Positions 39,151 through 47,564 of a stretch of DNA of 64,000 bases are shown one piece after another. Source of the stretch: Polaribacter cellanae (GTDB taxonomy: Bacteria; Bacteroidota; Bacteroidia; Flavobacteriales; Flavobacteriaceae); assembly GCF_017569185.1 (NCBI RefSeq), contig NZ_CP071869.1, forward strand, positions 3,276,001 through 3,340,000, written 5' to 3'. Every line of letters begins with the position of its first letter. Position 1 is the stretch's first letter. Below the pieces are notes generated by a model. That model was not told the DNA's origin and did no database searches. It saw only the letters and a list, made by a program, of their open reading frames with translations. The position numbers and the translations under genes are program-made.

Positions 39151-41349
39151 TTATTTATTATTTAGTAAATGCGCTTCTAAAAAGTTGGTCATTTTTGTGT
39201 ATAAATTCAAACGCATATTTTTTCCTTTATAAATTCCGTGTGTTCTATAAGGTACAATAAACATATCAAACTGTTTATTGGCTTTAATTAATGCGTTTAT
39301 CATTCGATAAGAATTTTGCACATGCACATTATCGTCTCCAGTTCCGTGGACTAATAAATAGTTTCCTTCTAACTTATCTGCATAATTAATTGGAGAATTC
39401 TCATCATAACCAGCAGGATTTTCTTGTGGAGTTCTTAAAAAACGTTCTGTATACACAGTGTCGTAAAAACGCCAAGAAGTTACTGGAGCAACAGCAATTG
39501 CAGTGGTAAAAATATCGTTTCCTTTTAATAAAGAATTTGTACTCATGTGCCCACCAAAAGACCAACCCCAAATCCCGATATTATTTTTATCGATATAAGA
39601 ACGTTCTGCCAACTTTTTTGCAGCAGCAATTTGGTCTTCAGTTTCGTATTTCACTAAATTTAAGTAGGTAGATTTTTTAAAATCACTTCCTTTAAAACCT
39701 GTTCCACGTCCATCTACACAAGCTACAATCATTCCTTTTTGTGCCAACATATTATGCCAATAATCGTTACTAGCATTCCATTTATTTGCCACTTGTTGCG
39801 AACCAGGTCCAGAATATTGAAACATTAATAATGGATATTTTTTATTCTCATCAAAATCCACAGGTTTAATCATCCACATATTTAATTCGTTTCCATTGAT
39901 TTCTATGGTAGAAAATTCTTTCGGACTCATTTTATAATCCAATAAATCTTTTTGTAGTTTATGGTTTTCTTTGATTACTTTTAACATTTCCCCTTCAGCA
40001 GTGTATAAAGAATAAATTGGAGGTGTTTTTGCTGATGAATACGTGTTTATAAAATAATTTAAATTCGTACTAAAAGCAGCATAATTTGTGCCTTCTTTCT
40101 TACTTAGAAGTTTCTTATTATTCCCATCTAAATCAATAGAATAGATACCTCTATTGATAGAACCATTTTCTACAGATTGATAATAAATTGTTTTCTTGTC
40201 TTTATTAAAGCCATAGTAATTCGTTACTTCCCACTTTCCTTTGGTAACTTGGTTGATTAGTTTTCCATAGAAATCATAGTGATAAATATGATTGAATCCG
40301 TCTTTTTCGCTCGTCCAAATAAAACTATTGTCTGCTAAAAAAGTTAAATTATCATGAATATCTACATAAGCTTTATCGGTTTCATTTAAAAGCAAAGTAG
40401 TACTGCCATTTGTAGCATTTACTTTGTGTAGTTTTAAATCATTTTGATGACGATTCAAAGTCGTTGCAACTAAAATATTCGCATCATTAGACCATTTAAT
40501 TCTTGGAATATATTCGTAATTGCCCAAAGCAATTTTCTTTGTTCTTTTATTGGAAATGGTAAACATATGCAAAGCTACATCTGCATTTTTTTCGCCCGCT
40601 TTTGGGTATTTAAGAACTTGTTGCGTTGGGTAATTTCCAGTACCAACAATATCCATAGAAAAAGTTGGGACTTCGCTTTCATCGAAACGTAAAAAAGCTA
40701 AACTTTTACTGTCTTTACTCCATTCAAAAGCTCTTACGAAACCAAATTCCTCTTCGTAAACCCAATCTGTAACTCCGTTAATAATACTGTTTTTCTTACC
40801 ATCTTTTGTAACTTGAATCAAAGAATTATTTGCAAAATCTTTAATAAAAAGATCGTTGTTTTTTGCATAAGCAATCTTTTTATTGTCTGGAGAAAAAATT
40901 GGCTCTTGAATGTCTTCGCCAATTAAACTCAGTTTTTTGGAAGCGATATCATACGCATAAAAAGTACCTTTAAAAGAACGTCTAAATATCTTTTTGAAAT
41001 TTGTTCCTAAAATTAATTTGGTTTCATCTGCATTAAAACTGTAAGAAGAAAATCCGTCTAAATCTTGTAAATTTTTACTATTTACAATGGTTTCTACTTT
41101 TTCTAAAGTTTGGTAGCTATATTTATCTACTGTGGTTTCTTTGGTATCTTTATCGTAATTTAAAAGGGAATAAAAATCGCCATTCATGGAGTTTAAAGCA
41201 TTCATTCCATCAGGAGAAAACGTGCCATTCCAAATCTCTTCTAAAGTTATTTCTTTGGAGCCTATATTTTCGTTTGAAGCTGTTGTGTCTTTATCTTTAC
41301 AATTAGATAAAAATAAAATAGTTGCTAAAATGAATAGTTTTTTCATCAC
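39151..41349 (-). CDS. S9 family dipeptidyl peptidase lipoprotein (DPP IV-like)
   Basis: A 732-residue protein with a lipoprotein signal (LSNC, Cys17 near KDKD), so it is probably anchored to the outer membrane. The DPPIV N-terminal propeller covers about 90-450 and carries the EEEFG motif typical of DPP IV, which binds the peptide N-terminus. The hydrolase domain has nucleophile S597 in GWSFGGH, with Asp and His in HGTGDDNV and YRTHGI. It should release X-Pro dipeptides. The POT transporter is encoded just downstream, forming a cleave-and-import pair. Confidence 0.94.
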   Translation of the reverse strand: MMKKLFILATILFLSNCKDKDTTASNENIGSKEITLEEIWNGTFSPDGMNALNSMNGDFYSLLNYDKDTKETTVDKYSYQTLEKVETIVNSKNLQDLDGFSSYSFNADETKLILGTNFKKIFRRSFKGTFYAYDIASKKLSLIGEDIQEPIFSPDNKKIAYAKNNDLFIKDFANNSLIQVTKDGKKNSIINGVTDWVYEEEFGFVRAFEWSKDSKSLAFLRFDESEVPTFSMDIVGTGNYPTQQVLKYPKAGEKNADVALHMFTISNKRTKKIALGNYEYIPRIKWSNDANILVATTLNRHQNDLKLHKVNATNGSTTLLLNETDKAYVDIHDNLTFLADNSFIWTSEKDGFNHIYHYDFYGKLINQVTKGKWEVTNYYGFNKDKKTIYYQSVENGSINRGIYSIDLDGNNKKLLSKKEGTNYAAFSTNLNYFINTYSSAKTPPIYSLYTAEGEMLKVIKENHKLQKDLLDYKMSPKEFSTIEINGNELNMWMIKPVDFDENKKYPLLMFQYSGPGSQQVANKWNASNDYWHNMLAQKGMIVACVDGRGTGFKGSDFKKSTYLNLVKYETEDQIAAAKKLAERSYIDKNNIGIWGWSFGGHMSTNSLLKGNDIFTTAIAVAPVTSWRFYDTVYTERFLRTPQENPAGYDENSPINYADKLEGNYLLVHGTGDDNVHVQNSYRMINALIKANKQFDMFIVPYRTHGIYKGKNMRLNLYTKMTNFLEAHLLNNK

Positions 41350-41490
41350 AGACCTTAATATTTAATAAAAGTTTGCCAAGTTTACGGAAAAATCGGCAAA
41401 ATAATGGTTAAAAAATGAGAAAAGTTGAATATAGTACGATGTTTTAGAGGATTCATTTATATTTGTTCAATATAGATTAGAGAAAGATAA

Positions 41491-43218
41491 ATGAGTAAAA
41501 CAATATCAGGTTTTTCCAAGTTTACAAAAGCCGAGAAAATTAATTGGTTAACAGAGAGTTATTTATACGAGAATTCCAATGCGAAATCCATTTTAGAACA
41601 ATATTGGAATGACGATGAGAACTTACAACAGCTTCATGACGATTTTATAGAAAACACCATCACAAATTTTTATTTGCCATTTGGAGTCGCGCCAAATTTT
41701 GTTATTAACGATAAAACCTATGCTTTGCCAATGGTAATTGAAGAAAGTTCTGTAGTTGCAGCAGCTTCTTTAGTAGGTAAGTTTTGGAGTACAAGAGGTG
41801 GTTTTAAAACGGAAGTAATTTCAACAACTAAAATCGGACAAATACATTTTATGTATGCTGGCAAAAAAGCCGATCTAGAAACTTATTTCAACAAAAATAA
41901 AACAGAATTATTCGCAGCAACAGCTTCCATCACTAAAAACATGGAAAAACGTGGTGGAGGAATTTTAAATATTGAATTAAAAGACAAAACCGATAAAATA
42001 GCCAACTATTATCAATTACATATAACGTTTGAAACCAAAGATTCTATGGGTGCGAACTTTATAAATTCCTGTTTAGAAGCTATGGCAAATGCTTTTAAAA
42101 ACGAAGAAATAGAAGTAGTAATGAGTATTCTTTCCAACTACGTTCCAGCATGTTTGGTAAGAGCAGAAGTAAGTTGTAAAATAGAAGATTTGGGTGGAGA
42201 AAATCCACAAAAATTTGCAGAGAAATTTTACCAAGCAGTAAGAATTGCAGAGGTAGAACCTTACAGAGCAGTCACGCACAATAAGGGAATTATGAACGGA
42301 ATAGATGCGTTAGTTCTTGCAACTGGAAACGATTTTAGAGCAGTAGAAGCTGGTGTTCATGCATACGCTGCAAGATCTGGCCAATATACAAGTCTGTCTC
42401 ATTGCTCCATTGAAAACGGAATTTTTAAATTTTGGATAGAACTCCCTTTGGCTTTAGGTACTGTTGGTGGACTTACAGGATTGCATCCAATGGCAAAATT
42501 GTCTTTAGAAGTGCTGCAAAAACCATCCGCAAGAGAATTAATGCAAATTATGGCTGCTGCTGGTTTGGCTCAGAATTTTGCTGCGTTAAGAGCTTTAACA
42601 ACAAAGGGAATTCAGCATGGGCATATGAAAATGCATTTACAAAATATCTTAAATCAGTTAGATGCGAATAATAGTGAAAAAGCAATTATTGAAAAATATT
42701 TCGATACCAAAACAGTATCTCATAGTGCAGTTGTAAAAAAGTTTGAAGAAATAAGAGCATCAAAAGTTAATTGGGTAAATTTTTTAAATTTTGAGGATAT
42801 AAAAAATACACTTTCAACTTTAAAAACAAATGCAAAACCTCTTTTTGGAAAAATGAACGGACAGCAAATGGTAGAGCATTTGGCTTTTTTGATGAAGATT
42901 TCTAACGGAAAAATAAAAGCAGATTATTTTGTAGAAGATGAAAAATCGGCAAGAAGAAAAGCTTTTTTAAATACAGATGGTGAGCTACAAGTTGGTTTTA
43001 AAGCATCCATGTTATCAGAAGAACCAATTCCAGCAAAGTTTAATAGTTTAGAGGAATCGATAAACGATTTAATTTTACAAATTGAAGATTTTCAAAAACA
43101 TTTTAAAACGGCAAAATTAGAGAATCATCCTTTTTTTGGAGAGTTAGATTATAAATATTGGCAAAAATTTCATGTAAAGCATTTTACACATCATTTTAAA
43201 CAATTTGGATTGGTTTAA
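41491..43218 (+). CDS. HMG-CoA reductase (class II) with a C-terminal DUF1569/DinB-like domain
   Basis: A 575-residue protein. Residues of about 1-425 are a class II-type HMG-CoA reductase, with catalytic-type E83 in VIEESS, K265 in HNKGI, D281 in TGNDFRA and H411 in SHSAV. DSMGAN and GTVGG are the cofactor-site and glycine motifs. Class II enzymes run in either direction, but the nearby GYDIA kinase suggests use for mevalonate synthesis. Residues of about 427-575 form an added domain resembling DUF1569/DinB-like four-helix proteins, with MNGQQMVEHLAF and a His-rich end (KFHVKHFTHHFK). The added domain has no known role. A TATATTTG box lies at 41458-41465 but without a good -33. Confidence 0.88.
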   Translation: MSKTISGFSKFTKAEKINWLTESYLYENSNAKSILEQYWNDDENLQQLHDDFIENTITNFYLPFGVAPNFVINDKTYALPMVIEESSVVAAASLVGKFWSTRGGFKTEVISTTKIGQIHFMYAGKKADLETYFNKNKTELFAATASITKNMEKRGGGILNIELKDKTDKIANYYQLHITFETKDSMGANFINSCLEAMANAFKNEEIEVVMSILSNYVPACLVRAEVSCKIEDLGGENPQKFAEKFYQAVRIAEVEPYRAVTHNKGIMNGIDALVLATGNDFRAVEAGVHAYAARSGQYTSLSHCSIENGIFKFWIELPLALGTVGGLTGLHPMAKLSLEVLQKPSARELMQIMAAAGLAQNFAALRALTTKGIQHGHMKMHLQNILNQLDANNSEKAIIEKYFDTKTVSHSAVVKKFEEIRASKVNWVNFLNFEDIKNTLSTLKTNAKPLFGKMNGQQMVEHLAFLMKISNGKIKADYFVEDEKSARRKAFLNTDGELQVGFKASMLSEEPIPAKFNSLEESINDLILQIEDFQKHFKTAKLENHPFFGELDYKYWQKFHVKHFTHHFKQFGLV

Positions 43219-43260
43219 TTTTAAAATAAAAATAGATTTTTTTTTCAAGAATAATAGATG

Positions 43261-43332
43261 TTTTGGCTAAAGCCATTCGTGTGAGATATTTTTGTGTCAT
43301 CCAGCTAAAGCTGGATGCGATTGACAGGATTA
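43261..43332 (+). repeat. Half REPIN-like unit (hairpins 3 and 4)
   Basis: Contains TGGCTAAAGCCA at 43264-43275 and CATCCAGCTAAAGCTGGATG at 43298-43317, then CGATTGACAGGATT. These equal the right half of the unit at 54052-54202. Confidence 0.8.
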
Positions 43333-43420
43333 AAATGAAAACATTCAACTCACAAGATTTAATTTAAAATACAATTCAGATACTAATTCAATTCACAAGA
43401 GATTTCAATCTTTACTGAAT

Positions 43421-43566
43421 CAATTGCAATGGGTTTTAACCCATTGTAAAATATAAGTTTAAATTATTTTGGCTTTAGCCAAACTGTTTTCAAAGAGAAC
43501 TATTGTTTTTGGCCAAAGCCATTTGTGTGAATTTTATCGATGCTAAGGCTGAATGTAATTGACAGG
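43421..43566 (+). repeat. Full REPIN-like unit upstream of the transposase
   Basis: CAATTGCA at 43421 leads into CAATGGGTTTTAACCCATTG (43427-43446), then TTTGGCTTTAGCCAAA near 43468-43483, TTTGGCCAAAGCCA near 43508-43521, and a decayed fourth hairpin followed by TAATTGACAGG. The last hairpin has lost most pairing. The gap from 43219 to 43645 holds this unit, the half unit and unremarkable AT-rich DNA. Confidence 0.8.
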
Positions 43567-43645
43567 GTTCGAACCCAGTATAAAACTGACAAAATTTATT
43601 TTAAAAAGAATTCAACTCAGAATAATTTATAAAAAATAACAAATT

Positions 43646-44086
43646 ATGCCTTTTATAAAAGTTTACATTCATTTTGTTTGGAGTACAAAAAATAGAATCC
43701 CCTTTTTAGAAACGAAAGAGTTAAGACAAAAAGTTTGGAATCATATAAAAGCAAATGCAACAGAAAAAGGAATTTTTATTGATTGTATAAATGGATATTC
43801 AGAACATTGTCATTGCTTGATTTCTCTGGGTTCAGATCAAAATATAGAAAAAGTGATGCAATTGATAAAGGGAGAATCTGCTTTTTGGATTAATAAAGAA
43901 AAATTAACCAAAGAAAAGTTTCAATGGCAAAGTGAATATTTTGCAGTTTCAGTTTCAGAATCTATGGTCGAAAAAGTTAGAAATTATATTAAAAAACAAG
44001 AAATACATCATCATAAAAAATCTTTTCAGGAAGAATATGAGGAATTTATTTTGAAATATGGTTTTAAGAAAAATAATGATAAATGA
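43646..44086 (+). CDS. REP-associated tyrosine transposase (IS200/IS605 TnpA-like)
   Basis: A 146-residue single-domain HUH nuclease of the Y1 transposase family. The opening VYIHFVWSTKNRIPFL is typical of RAYTs. The metal-binding HUH pair is H54-C-H56 in the SEHCHCL strand, and the catalytic Tyr is Y114 in VRNYIKKQEIHH, whose Tyr-x3-Gln-x2-His-His shape is diagnostic of RAYTs rather than ordinary IS200 TnpA. RAYTs cut single-stranded REP hairpins and are thought to spread or maintain them. Paired repeat units flank the gene. The frame is complete with no sign of decay, so it may be active. Confidence 0.9.
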   Translation: MPFIKVYIHFVWSTKNRIPFLETKELRQKVWNHIKANATEKGIFIDCINGYSEHCHCLISLGSDQNIEKVMQLIKGESAFWINKEKLTKEKFQWQSEYFAVSVSESMVEKVRNYIKKQEIHHHKKSFQEEYEEFILKYGFKKNNDK

Positions 44087-44091
44087 TAATT

Positions 44092-44240
44092 CAATTGCAA
44101 TGGGCTTTAGCTCTTTGATAACAATGGAGTTGTAAATTTGGCTTTAGCTAAACAGGTTTCAAATAGAATGGGTTTGGCTAAAGCCATTTATGTAATATAT
44201 TTGTATCATCCAGCTAAAGCTGGATGCAATTTACAGGATT
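44092..44240 (+). repeat. Full REPIN-like unit downstream of the transposase
   Basis: Begins with CAATTGCAATGGG at 44092, 5 bases after the transposase stop. Hairpin 1 is decayed; TTTGGCTTTAGCTAAA (about 44137-44152), TTTGGCTAAAGCCA (44173-44186) and CATCCAGCTAAAGCTGGATG (44207-44226) are clear, followed by CAATTTACAGGATT. Confidence 0.8.
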
Positions 44241-44265
44241 CGAGTGGGTAAAAAATAAAACATAT

Positions 44266-44326
44266 CAATTACAATGGACTTTAAACCATTGAATAATAAA
44301 ATTGGCAATAATGGCTTTAGCCAAAT
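44266..44326 (+). repeat. Half REPIN-like unit (hairpins 1 and 2) at the kinase start
   Basis: CAATTACAATGGACTTTAAA... forms hairpin 1 (44272-44291) and TGGCTTTAGCCA (44312-44323) hairpin 2. The ATG at 44274, in frame with the kinase, lies in hairpin 1. Confidence 0.75.
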
Positions 44327-44345
44327 TCAACCAAAAACAACAATT

Positions 44346-45275
44346 TTGAAAAACTATTATTCAAACGGAAAACTTTTACTAACAGGCGAATACCTCGTTT
44401 TAGATGGCGCCAAATCTTTGGCTCTACCCACTAAATTCGGACAAAACCTAATTGTTGAAAAAATTAAAGAACCCCAAATTATTTGGGGAAGTTTTACAAA
44501 TGAAGGCGAATGTTGGTTTGAAGCAATTTTCGATTTAAAAAAACTACGACTAACATCAGCAACATTTAATTCAAATAAAGAAGGCAGTGCAGATATTATT
44601 GCAGAAACGTTGTTAGATATTTTAAAGGAAGCCAAAAGAATGAATCCAAAATTTTTGGAAACAGAAAATGGCTTTCTTGTAAAAACAGCACTCACTTTTC
44701 CAAGAGATTGGGGTTTAGGAAGTTCATCAACCTTAATAAATTCTATTGCAAGTTGGGCAAATGTAGATGCTTTTCAACTGTTATGGAATTCCTTTAAAGG
44801 AAGTGGTTACGATATTGCTTGTGCGCAAAATAATACGCCAATATTTTATCAAATTAAAGATAAAAAACCTGTTGTAAATCAAGTTAATTTTAACCCCATT
44901 TTTAAAGAAAATTTGTTTTTTGTCTACTTAAATCAGAAACAAGATTCGAAAGAGGGAATTGCAAAATTTAGAGAAAGTGGCAATAATTTTGATAAAGAAA
45001 TAAAAAGAATTTCTGAAATTTCTGATGAGTTTTTAGAAGTAAAATCTATATCAGAATTTAATAAATTAATTGTTGAACACGAGCAAATTATCAGTTCAAT
45101 TATCAAATTAAAACCAGTAAAAGAAAAATTATTTCCAGATTATTTTGGCGAAATAAAAAGTTTAGGGGCTTGGGGTGGCGATTTTGTACTAGTTACTGGA
45201 AATAAAGAAACACCAACTTATTTTAAAAATAAAGGGTTTGAAACAGTTTTAACTTTCAAACAAATGATTTTATAA
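44346..45275 (+). CDS. GYDIA family GHMP kinase (mevalonate pathway)
   Basis: A GHMP-fold small-molecule kinase with the LLLTGEYLVLDGA opening, the ATP-binding loop WGLGSSST near the middle, and the GYDIACAQ motif that names this Bacteroidetes family. Its neighbourhood with HMG-CoA reductase supports a kinase of the mevalonate pathway, though the exact substrate is not certain. Family members begin at the strand FYSNGKLLLTGEY, so the TTG at 44346 (309 residues) is the likely start. An in-frame ATG at 44274 adds 24 residues that come wholly from the flanking repeat. The transposase element has therefore inserted immediately upstream of the gene and may affect its expression. Confidence 0.82.
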   Translation: MKNYYSNGKLLLTGEYLVLDGAKSLALPTKFGQNLIVEKIKEPQIIWGSFTNEGECWFEAIFDLKKLRLTSATFNSNKEGSADIIAETLLDILKEAKRMNPKFLETENGFLVKTALTFPRDWGLGSSSTLINSIASWANVDAFQLLWNSFKGSGYDIACAQNNTPIFYQIKDKKPVVNQVNFNPIFKENLFFVYLNQKQDSKEGIAKFRESGNNFDKEIKRISEISDEFLEVKSISEFNKLIVEHEQIISSIIKLKPVKEKLFPDYFGEIKSLGAWGGDFVLVTGNKETPTYFKNKGFETVLTFKQMIL

Positions 45276-45285
45276 AGGATTTTTT

Positions 45286-45351
45286 AGGTCTCGACTGCGC
45301 TCGACCTGACAATTAACTTACTAAATGTCTCCTCGAGTGCAGTCGAGAGGT
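45286..45351. repeat. Short inverted-repeat intergenic element
   Basis: Two 26-base arms at 45286-45311 and 45326-45351 match at about 20 positions in inverted orientation, sharing TCGAG(C/T)GCAGTCGAGA cores. The DNA is GC-richer than its surroundings. A related element is at 48152-48208. The first in-frame ATG of the flavoprotein gene (45325) falls inside it. Confidence 0.7.
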
Positions 45352-45363
45352 TTTATGCAGAAA

Positions 45364-46575
45364 ATGAATAAAATAATAATTATTGGTGGAGGAGCAGCAG
45401 GCTATTTTACAGCGATAAATGCGAAAGAAAATAATCCAGACTTAGACATTACAATTCTCGAAAAAGGAAAAGATGTTTTACAGAAAGTGAAAATTTCTGG
45501 AGGTGGAAGATGTAATGTAACACATGCTTGTTTCGAGCCAAAAGAATTGGTTAAATTTTATCCAAGAGGAGAAAAAGAATTACTCGGGCCTTTTCATCAA
45601 TTTATGACGGGTGATACTTTCGAATGGTTTGATGATAGAGGAGTTCCATTAAAGATTGAAGATGATAATCGTGTTTTTCCAGAGGCAAATACGAGTCAGG
45701 CAATTATAGATTGCTTCCAAAAATCTGTTGATAAGTTAGGAATTAAAGTGTTAACAAATCATGGTGTAAACTCTGTTTATCAACAAGACAATCAGTGGGT
45801 TATTAACACAAAAGAGCAGGTGTTTAAAGCTGATAAATTAGTAATTGCAGCAGGAAGTTCTAAAAAAGTTTGGGCATTGTGCGAAACCTTAAACCACTCT
45901 GTAATAGAACCTGTTCCGTCTTTGTTTACCTTTAATATCAACGATAAAAGAATTGTAGATTTATTAGGAATCGCTGTTCCAAATGCAACTGTAAATATTT
46001 TAGGTACAAAATTACAAGCTTCTGGCCCTTTGTTAATTACACATTGGGGAATGAGTGGTCCAGCCGTTTTAAAACTGTCTGCTTTTGGTGCAAGAATTTT
46101 GGCAGATAAAAATTATCAATATAATATTAAAGTAAATTGGCTCTCAAGACCCACAGATAAAATATTAAATGTTTTACTGAATTTAAAAAAGAAAGAACCT
46201 CGAAAAACGGTGATTTTAAAATCGCCATTTACCGAAATTTCAAAAAGATTGTGGGAACGTTTTGTAAAGTTTTCAGATATCGATGCAAATCAAAATTGGG
46301 CAGATTTGAATTCTCGTCAATTAGAAAATTTGGCAAATCAGCTTACAAAAGGCGTTTACAACGCAAATGGTAGAACTACGTTTAAAGATGAATTTGTAAC
46401 TGCTGGAGGAATCGATTTAAAGGAAATAAACTTTAAACGTTTTGAAAGTAGAAAATACAAAAATCTGTTTTTCGTTGGCGAAGTTTTAAATATTGATGCT
46501 GTAACTGGCGGTTTCAACTTCCAAAATGCGTGGACAGGTGGTTTTATTTGTGCAAAAGCTTTGACAGAAGATTAA
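45364..46575 (+). CDS. NAD(P)/FAD-dependent oxidoreductase (HI0933/BaiN-like flavoprotein)
   Basis: About 403 residues from the ATG at 45364. The Rossmann FAD-binding motif IIIIGGGAAGYFTAINA opens the protein and KVKISGGGRCNVTHA follows near residue 40; both are hallmarks of the HI0933/YhiN flavoprotein family. The C-terminal TAGGIDLKEI and VGEVLNIDAVTGGFNFQNAWTGGF complete the FAD site. Family members are soluble flavoproteins, mostly of unknown substrate. In-frame ATGs also occur at 45325 (inside the repeat) and 45355, but family alignment favours 45364. The intergenic repeat may shape its 5' end. Confidence 0.9.
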   Translation: MNKIIIIGGGAAGYFTAINAKENNPDLDITILEKGKDVLQKVKISGGGRCNVTHACFEPKELVKFYPRGEKELLGPFHQFMTGDTFEWFDDRGVPLKIEDDNRVFPEANTSQAIIDCFQKSVDKLGIKVLTNHGVNSVYQQDNQWVINTKEQVFKADKLVIAAGSSKKVWALCETLNHSVIEPVPSLFTFNINDKRIVDLLGIAVPNATVNILGTKLQASGPLLITHWGMSGPAVLKLSAFGARILADKNYQYNIKVNWLSRPTDKILNVLLNLKKKEPRKTVILKSPFTEISKRLWERFVKFSDIDANQNWADLNSRQLENLANQLTKGVYNANGRTTFKDEFVTAGGIDLKEINFKRFESRKYKNLFFVGEVLNIDAVTGGFNFQNAWTGGFICAKALTED

Positions 46576-46857
46576 AAATTATTGCCACGAATTCTCGAAT
46601 TGTTTTTTAGAAAATGAATCGAAACAATTTTAAAAACTCTGCAAGAATTAAATAAGTGAAATTTTAAGTTTATAATCAAAAATTGTAAATTCTTGCATTC
46701 GTAGTAAAAAATGAATATTATTATGTAATAAAAATTGTTATTTAGAATGAAATCAAATGAAATTGAGAAAAAAATCAACTTATAGTTAAATAAGATTTCT
46801 CCATAAAGTCGAAATGACAGACTAAAAACCAACAATTAAAAACTAAAAACCAGTTTT
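46576..46857. other. AT-rich intergenic gap with repeat remnants
   Basis: No convincing gene is present. The start holds GCCACGAATTCTCGAATT and the end holds ATTTCTCCATAAAGTCGAAATGACAG, both resembling fragments of dispersed flavobacterial repeats. The minus-strand frame across the gap has low-complexity, hydrophobic, repeat-derived sequence. Confidence 0.4.
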
Positions 46858-47412
46858 ATGGCACTAACAGAATCCAATAAATTTCCTACAGGAACAAAAG
46901 CACCCGATTTTACTTTACGAAATACAGTAAACGATAAAATGGTTTCTTTAACCGAAGCAAAAGGTAAAAAAGGAACCGTAATTATGTTTATCTGTAATCA
47001 TTGTCCGTTTGTAGTTCATGTAAATACTGAGTTGGTGAAAATGGCGAATGAATACCAACAAAAGGGAATTGGTTTTATAGCCATAAGTTCTAATGAGATT
47101 GAAAATTACCCTCAAGATGCACCAAAATATATGAAACAAGTTGCCCAAAATTTAAACTATCCTTTTCCGTATTTGTTTGATGAAACTCAAGAAGTAGCAA
47201 AGAATTACGATGCTGCTTGTACACCAGATTTTTATGTGTTTGATGAAAATTTATTAACTGTTTATCATGGACAATTAGACAGTTCGAGACCCAATAATGG
47301 AGTGCCATTAACAGGAAAAGATATAAGAAATGCTTTAGATAATTTATTAGAAAATAAACCTGTTTTAGAAAACCAAAAACCAAGTGTTGGTTGTGGTATT
47401 AAGTGGAAGTAA
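46858..47412 (+). CDS. Thioredoxin/peroxiredoxin-like family protein
   Basis: A 184-residue protein with the AhpC/TSA-like thioredoxin fold. APDFTLRNT opens the domain, the redox site is CNHCPFVVHV near residues 43-52 (a Cys-x2-Cys with a family-specific His), and TPDFYVFD holds the cis-Pro loop. No signal peptide is seen, so it is probably cytoplasmic. It differs from classic peroxiredoxins, and the substrate is unknown. The gene stands alone. Confidence 0.88.
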   Translation: MALTESNKFPTGTKAPDFTLRNTVNDKMVSLTEAKGKKGTVIMFICNHCPFVVHVNTELVKMANEYQQKGIGFIAISSNEIENYPQDAPKYMKQVAQNLNYPFPYLFDETQEVAKNYDAACTPDFYVFDENLLTVYHGQLDSSRPNNGVPLTGKDIRNALDNLLENKPVLENQKPSVGCGIKWK

Positions 47413-47520
47413 GGGGGAGGTTTGCTAACTTAAAACGATTATGATATCGTTTAAATGATTTATTATTGTTTTTAGCGAAGTTAAATATACCTCAACCAAA
47501 CCTAACAATTTCAAAAACTT

Positions 47521-47528
47521 TATATTTG
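47521..47528 (+). promoter_or_regulatory. Possible -7 box of the MazG-like operon
   Basis: TATATTTG, 37 bases before the ATG at 47565. No clear TTG at usual spacing. An AAAGGAAAA stretch just before the ATG is one of the few purine-rich Shine-Dalgarno-like sites here. Confidence 0.35.
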
Positions 47529-47564
47529 ATTTTTTAAATTCTTCAATATTTCAATAAAGGAAAA

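Larger units (their letters stand above)
43261..44326 (+). mobile_element. REP-associated tyrosine transposase element (RAYT with flanking REPIN-like units)
   Basis: A single-gene element: transposase 43646-44086 with repeat units on both sides. The order is half unit (43261-43332), full unit (43421-43566), transposase, full unit (44092-44240), half unit (44266-44326). A full unit is about 150 bases and holds four small hairpins; the outer two carry CAATTGCA-type ends pointing inward-outward as an inverted pair. The block separates the HMG-CoA reductase gene from the GYDIA kinase gene. Element ends are inferred from the repeats and no target duplication was identified. Confidence 0.7.

Noticed and set aside
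43261..44326. CRISPR array from repeated short motifs
   Set aside because: The repeats are few, are hairpins of several types with uneven spacing, and no cas gene is near; they fit a RAYT-linked element.
46572..46835. Minus-strand 87-residue frame in the intergenic gap
   Set aside because: Low-complexity sequence rich in Phe, Ile and Asn derived from AT-rich repeat remnants, with no start context or homology pattern.
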